Shown piece after piece: positions 60,901-64,000 of a stretch of DNA of 64,000 bases; within the stretch, counting starts at the first letter, position 1; each line of letters starts with the position of its first letter. A program made the translations under genes and the position numbers. The notes under the pieces were generated by a model that saw only the letters and a list, made by a program, of their open reading frames with translations, ran no database searches and was not told where the DNA came from. The stretch covers positions 1-64,000 of the forward strand of contig CAUWLJ010000006.1 of assembly GCA_963559585.1 (NCBI GenBank). The letters are read 5' to 3'. Origin of the DNA: Eisenbergiella sp963559585. Lineage in GTDB: Bacteria; Bacillota; Clostridia; Lachnospirales; Lachnospiraceae.

Positions 60901-61830
60901 ATGCAGACGAAAAGGAAGAAAGGGTTTCTGAGAAAACTGTATAAGTACCGCGTCTATCTTCTGATGCTTGCACCTGCTGTGATCTATACGCTGATTTTTG
61001 CGTACTATCCAATGACAGGCGTGGTGATGGCATTTAAAAAGTATAATTATGCAGGCGGAATCTGGGGAAGTCCCTGGAATGGTCTTGATAATTTTGCCTT
61101 TTTCTTTAAATCGGGGCAGGCGGGAATTGTGACCAGAAATACGGTGCTGTACAATCTGGCATTCATTTTGATCGGCACCTTCACTCAGGTGGCTGTGGCA
61201 GTTTTTTTGACAGAGATCAGAGGAAAGCGGTTCCGGAAAATCAGCCAGTCCATGATGTTTCTTCCTTATTTTATATCCTGGGTTATCGTAGGCGTAATGG
61301 CGTTTAATATTTTCAGCTCGGATTATGGCTTTATCAACCGGCTGATCACCTTGTTCGGAGGAGAGAAGATTTCTTTCTATACCAAGCCTCAGTACTGGCC
61401 TTTTATCCTGATCTTTTTCAATGTGTGGAAGGGCGTGGGATATGGATCGGTTATGTATCTGGCGGCCATCATGGGAATTGACACTTCAGTATATGAGGCG
61501 GCGGCCATAGACGGGGCGAATGTATTCCAGCGGATTTTTAGGGTAACGATCCCGATGATTATGCCCACCATGATAATTTTGCTGCTTATGAGCGTGGGAG
61601 GAATCTTTAAGGGCAATTTCGATCTGTTCTATAATCTGGTCGGCAACAACGGACTTCTGTACAACTACACGGATGTTATCGACACGCTGGCGATGAGAGC
61701 TCTGATTTCCAGCAACGATTTCGGAATGTCCGCGGCGATAGGCCTGTTCCAGTCCGTGCTCTGCCTAGTTACTGTGACGGTTGTGAATAAATTGGTAAGC
61801 GTGTATGACAGAGATTACGCTTTGTTCTGA
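60901..61830 (+). CDS. ABC sugar transporter permease (LplB-like)
   Basis: A 309-residue permease of the LplB/UgpA type for carbohydrate ABC importers. It has six transmembrane segments and the EAA loop 'YEAAAIDGANVFQRIFRVTIPMIMP', which contacts the ATPase. The ATPase itself is not encoded here; clostridial sugar importers of this type commonly share one multitask ATPase (MsmX/MsiK type). AAGGGAAGAT precedes the ATG. The second permease starts 14 bases later. Confidence 0.93.
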   Translation: MQTKRKKGFLRKLYKYRVYLLMLAPAVIYTLIFAYYPMTGVVMAFKKYNYAGGIWGSPWNGLDNFAFFFKSGQAGIVTRNTVLYNLAFILIGTFTQVAVAVFLTEIRGKRFRKISQSMMFLPYFISWVIVGVMAFNIFSSDYGFINRLITLFGGEKISFYTKPQYWPFILIFFNVWKGVGYGSVMYLAAIMGIDTSVYEAAAIDGANVFQRIFRVTIPMIMPTMIILLLMSVGGIFKGNFDLFYNLVGNNGLLYNYTDVIDTLAMRALISSNDFGMSAAIGLFQSVLCLVTVTVVNKLVSVYDRDYALF

Positions 61831-61844
61831 GGAGGAGGGAAAGC

Positions 61845-62768
61845 ATGGATAAGTCAAATCATTTGGGAAAGGTAAAACAAGGAAAAGACGTTATTGCCCT
61901 GCATGCGATGGCGTACTGCTTTACCGGTCTGCTGGCGCTGCTGTGTCTGATCCCGTTTCTGATGGTTCTGGCAGGCTCGTTTTCCTCAGAAGAGGCGATT
62001 ACGGCCAATGGCTTCTCTCTTCTGCCGCAGGATTTCTCGCTGGAAGCTTATAAGACCGTGTTCAAGGAGCCGATGGTTGTGGTCCGCGCCTATGCGACCA
62101 CGATCTGTCTGACGGCGGCAGGAACGTTCATTGGGCTTCTGGTGCAGACGATGACGGCGTATGTGCTGTCGAGGAAGGATTTTGAGTGGAGAAACGGTTT
62201 TTCCTTCTTCTTTTACTTTACTACCTTGTTCAGCGGAGGACTGGTACCGGTCTATATTCTGTACACGCAGACGCTGAAGCTGCAGGACAGTTATCTGGCG
62301 CTTCTGCTGCCGTTGGTCTTTTCTGTATACAACCTGCTGGTTATGAAAAGCTATATATCCGCCATTCCTGATTCTCTGATCGATGCGGCGAAGATTGACG
62401 GCTGTGGAGAGGTGCGTACTCTCTTCCAGGTGGTGCTGCCCATGATCAAGCCTGCGCTTGCAACTGTGGGACTGTTCATCGCGCTGGCCTATTGGAATGA
62501 CTGGTACAATGCGATGCTGTACATCAAATCGGAGGAGCGTTACCCGCTACAGTATTTCCTGTATCAACAGGTAAACAATATTGAATCCTATAAGAAGCTG
62601 ATTTCCAGCAACGCGGTAAGCAGCGCTGTGGTGAGTTCTCTGTCACTGCCGACCCAGACGCTGAAGATGGCGCTGACTATTGTGGTGACAGGCCCGATCA
62701 TACTGGCATTTCCCGTTGTGCAGAAATATTTTGTACAGGGCATCACCATCGGTGCAGTGAAGGGATAA
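61845..62768 (+). CDS. ABC sugar transporter permease (YtcP/CUT1-like)
   Basis: The second permease of the importer, 307 residues, with six transmembrane segments and its own EAA loop 'SLIDAAKIDGCGEVRTLFQVVLPMIKPALATVG'. The C terminus 'FVQGITIGAVKG' is typical of permeases paired with LplB-type partners. Its N terminus has a 20-residue polar tail before the first helix. GGAGGAGGGA precedes the ATG. The substrate-binding lipoprotein follows 63 bases later. Confidence 0.93.
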   Translation: MDKSNHLGKVKQGKDVIALHAMAYCFTGLLALLCLIPFLMVLAGSFSSEEAITANGFSLLPQDFSLEAYKTVFKEPMVVVRAYATTICLTAAGTFIGLLVQTMTAYVLSRKDFEWRNGFSFFFYFTTLFSGGLVPVYILYTQTLKLQDSYLALLLPLVFSVYNLLVMKSYISAIPDSLIDAAKIDGCGEVRTLFQVVLPMIKPALATVGLFIALAYWNDWYNAMLYIKSEERYPLQYFLYQQVNNIESYKKLISSNAVSSAVVSSLSLPTQTLKMALTIVVTGPIILAFPVVQKYFVQGITIGAVKG

Positions 62769-62831
62769 GATTTATGCAGATGTATTTCCGTGAAAGCGGT
62801 AAATATAAATGAAATAGTTAAGGAGGAAGAT

Positions 62832-64000
62832 ATGAAAAAAAGAATGAAAAAGCTGGCTGCAATATTGCTGAGCGCCGTAATGGCAATGGGCGTTCTGGCA
62901 GGCTGCGGTTCTTCGGGAAATACGGATACCGCTGCCGCATCAGGGGAGGAAGTGAAGACAGAGACAGAGGCGGCAGGAACTGTGGATACCTCTGAGCATG
63001 TGGATCTGAAGATGTATCTGATCGGAGAAAGAACGCCTGATTTTGACGAGGTGTATGGAAAAATCAACGAGATTCTGGAGGAAAAACTAAATTGCTCCCT
63101 GAGCGTGGATTTCCTTTCCTGGGGCGAGCATGACACAAAATACTCCCTCCTGTTTTCTTCCGGTGAGCAGTTTGACCTGATCTTTACGGCGTCCAGCTGG
63201 TGTCATTTTGAACAGACGGTAGCGCTGGGTGGTTTTTATCCTCTTTCAGAAGAGTTTATCCAGACCTATGCGCCGGATATCTGGAAAGTAGTGCCGGAAG
63301 TGGCCTGGGATCAGGCAAGGATTGACGGCCAGATCTACATGGTTCCCAATTACTCCAATGAGTTCGGACAGGACGTTCTTGCGGTTCGCGGCGACCTGAT
63401 GGAGCAGTACGGGATCGATCAGATCACCAACTGGGAGGAGTTAAAGGCATTTTATATGGCCTGCGCGCAGAACAAGACGTATGCCGGCCAGGGAGGCCCT
63501 TGGTATCAATACTTCCAGGGACAGGGACTGTCTACCACGGGAGGCGCGCCAAAAGCCGGCGAGCTGGTGCTGTATCATGCCCAGGACCCCAGCGATCTCG
63601 GCTTCTACTACCTGCTTGACTGGGACGGGTTTGCCGATTACTGCCATCAGGTGAAGGAAATGGCGGATGCAGGCTGCTGGTCAAGCGATGTGCTCAACTC
63701 CAATGATGAAAGACAGACCGGCCTTCTGACTGGACGGACGGCCGGTATGATCTGGAATATGGGAAGCTGTCTGACCTATGGAAAACAGGCGAATGCGGAA
63801 AACCCCGACTGGAAGGTGACCCTGGTAGATCCTGTTGCTTCTATGCCGAAGAAGGTAAATCCCTACATCAACAATGGTATGGCTGTCAATATCAACAGCC
63901 AGCACAAAGAACGTGCCATGATGGTTTTGAACGAATTTTATACCAATCCAGAGGTATATGACCTTGCCATGCTGGGAATTGAAGGAAAACACTGGGAAGC
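62832..64000 (+). CDS. ABC sugar-binding lipoprotein (partial at window end)
   Basis: The solute-binding component of the importer. At least 389 residues are visible and the gene runs off the right edge without a stop. A lipoprotein signal peptide ends in LAGC (Cys25), followed by a Ser/Glu/Thr-rich linker and a class I extracellular binding protein domain ('EHVDLKMYLIGERTPDFDEVYGKINEILEEKLNCSLSVDF', 'FDLIFTASSW', 'GRTAGMIWNMGS'), as in LplA-type proteins paired with these permeases; a DUF3502 domain might follow outside the window. GGAGGAAGAT precedes ATG 62832. The ligand is inferred to be a galacto-oligosaccharide from the neighbouring GH53. Confidence 0.92.
   Translation, partial: MKKRMKKLAAILLSAVMAMGVLAGCGSSGNTDTAAASGEEVKTETEAAGTVDTSEHVDLKMYLIGERTPDFDEVYGKINEILEEKLNCSLSVDFLSWGEHDTKYSLLFSSGEQFDLIFTASSWCHFEQTVALGGFYPLSEEFIQTYAPDIWKVVPEVAWDQARIDGQIYMVPNYSNEFGQDVLAVRGDLMEQYGIDQITNWEELKAFYMACAQNKTYAGQGGPWYQYFQGQGLSTTGGAPKAGELVLYHAQDPSDLGFYYLLDWDGFADYCHQVKEMADAGCWSSDVLNSNDERQTGLLTGRTAGMIWNMGSCLTYGKQANAENPDWKVTLVDPVASMPKKVNPYINNGMAVNINSQHKERAMMVLNEFYTNPEVYDLAMLGIEGKHWE

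Overview
The window looks like a chromosome segment of a Gram-positive, spore-forming gut clostridium of the Lachnospiraceae type. The reasons are: strong GGAGG-type ribosome sites, sigma-A promoters with 17-base spacers, sporulation genes (a CotF-like coat protein, SpoIIM, a SpoVB-like flippase), RNase Y and RemA, and gene orders typical of Clostridia (yicC-remA-gmk-rpoZ-rimO-pgsA-cinA; recA-recX-rny; gapA-pgk-tpiA; nifS-nifU-mnmA). By eye the base composition is moderately GC-rich, except for the AT-rich first 0.8 kb. Genus assignment is inference. No rRNA, tRNA, CRISPR array, integrase or intact insertion sequence was seen.

Layout. 1-1640: two small AT-rich genes (an Imm1-like immunity protein and an EF-Tu-domain-like protein), then about 800 bases without a credible gene, possibly the edge of a mobile or toxin-immunity island. 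1642-6107: an Rpn-type nuclease, an RsiV-like lipoprotein, two coat-related small proteins and rqcH. 6.1-9.6 kb: a repeat-rich intergenic region, then an MBOAT acyltransferase broken by a one-base shift in a run of eight T, with its SGNH partner. 9.6-11.3 kb: small minus-strand proteins. 11.5-17.3 kb: a housekeeping cluster. 17.4-30.2 kb: envelope genes, including a zinc-ribbon membrane protein, a GT-C-like glycosyltransferase, a GNAT enzyme, a very large YfhO / F5-8C / GH20 fusion, an SH3-SGNH protein, an acyltransferase-3 protein, LemA and a DUF3137 protein. 30.7-35.6 kb: an SOS-controlled recA-recX, then rny, a NUDIX hydrolase and spoIIM. 35.8-38.0 kb: a tandem DUF1538 transporter with a double PII-like regulator. 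38.1-45.4 kb: DAHP synthase, a SpoVB-like flippase, the Fe-S/tRNA-thiolation cluster, an unknown conserved gene and a PHP phosphatase. 45.6-48.8 kb: a glycolytic operon. 49.4-57.4 kb: two hydrolases, an HPr-like protein without Ser46, and an MMPL transporter with a heptad-repeat partner. 57.7-64.0 kb: a LacI regulator, a GH53 galactanase-like enzyme and an ABC sugar importer whose binding protein runs off the window.

How the genes work together. The last region reads as a galacto-oligosaccharide uptake and cleavage cassette. TTGCGCAA-type operators lie on both sides of the lacI promoter and of the transporter promoter, a layout that fits repression by DNA looping. The 17-30 kb region looks like a surface glycopolymer synthesis and modification locus. 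Its most unusual member is a single 1749-residue protein that joins a YfhO GT-C membrane domain to an extracellular beta-hexosaminidase domain. A family of hairpin-rich intergenic repeats ending in GTAACAGTTCAGCC-like inverted termini occurs near 6.5, 30.2, 30.6 and 48.8 kb.
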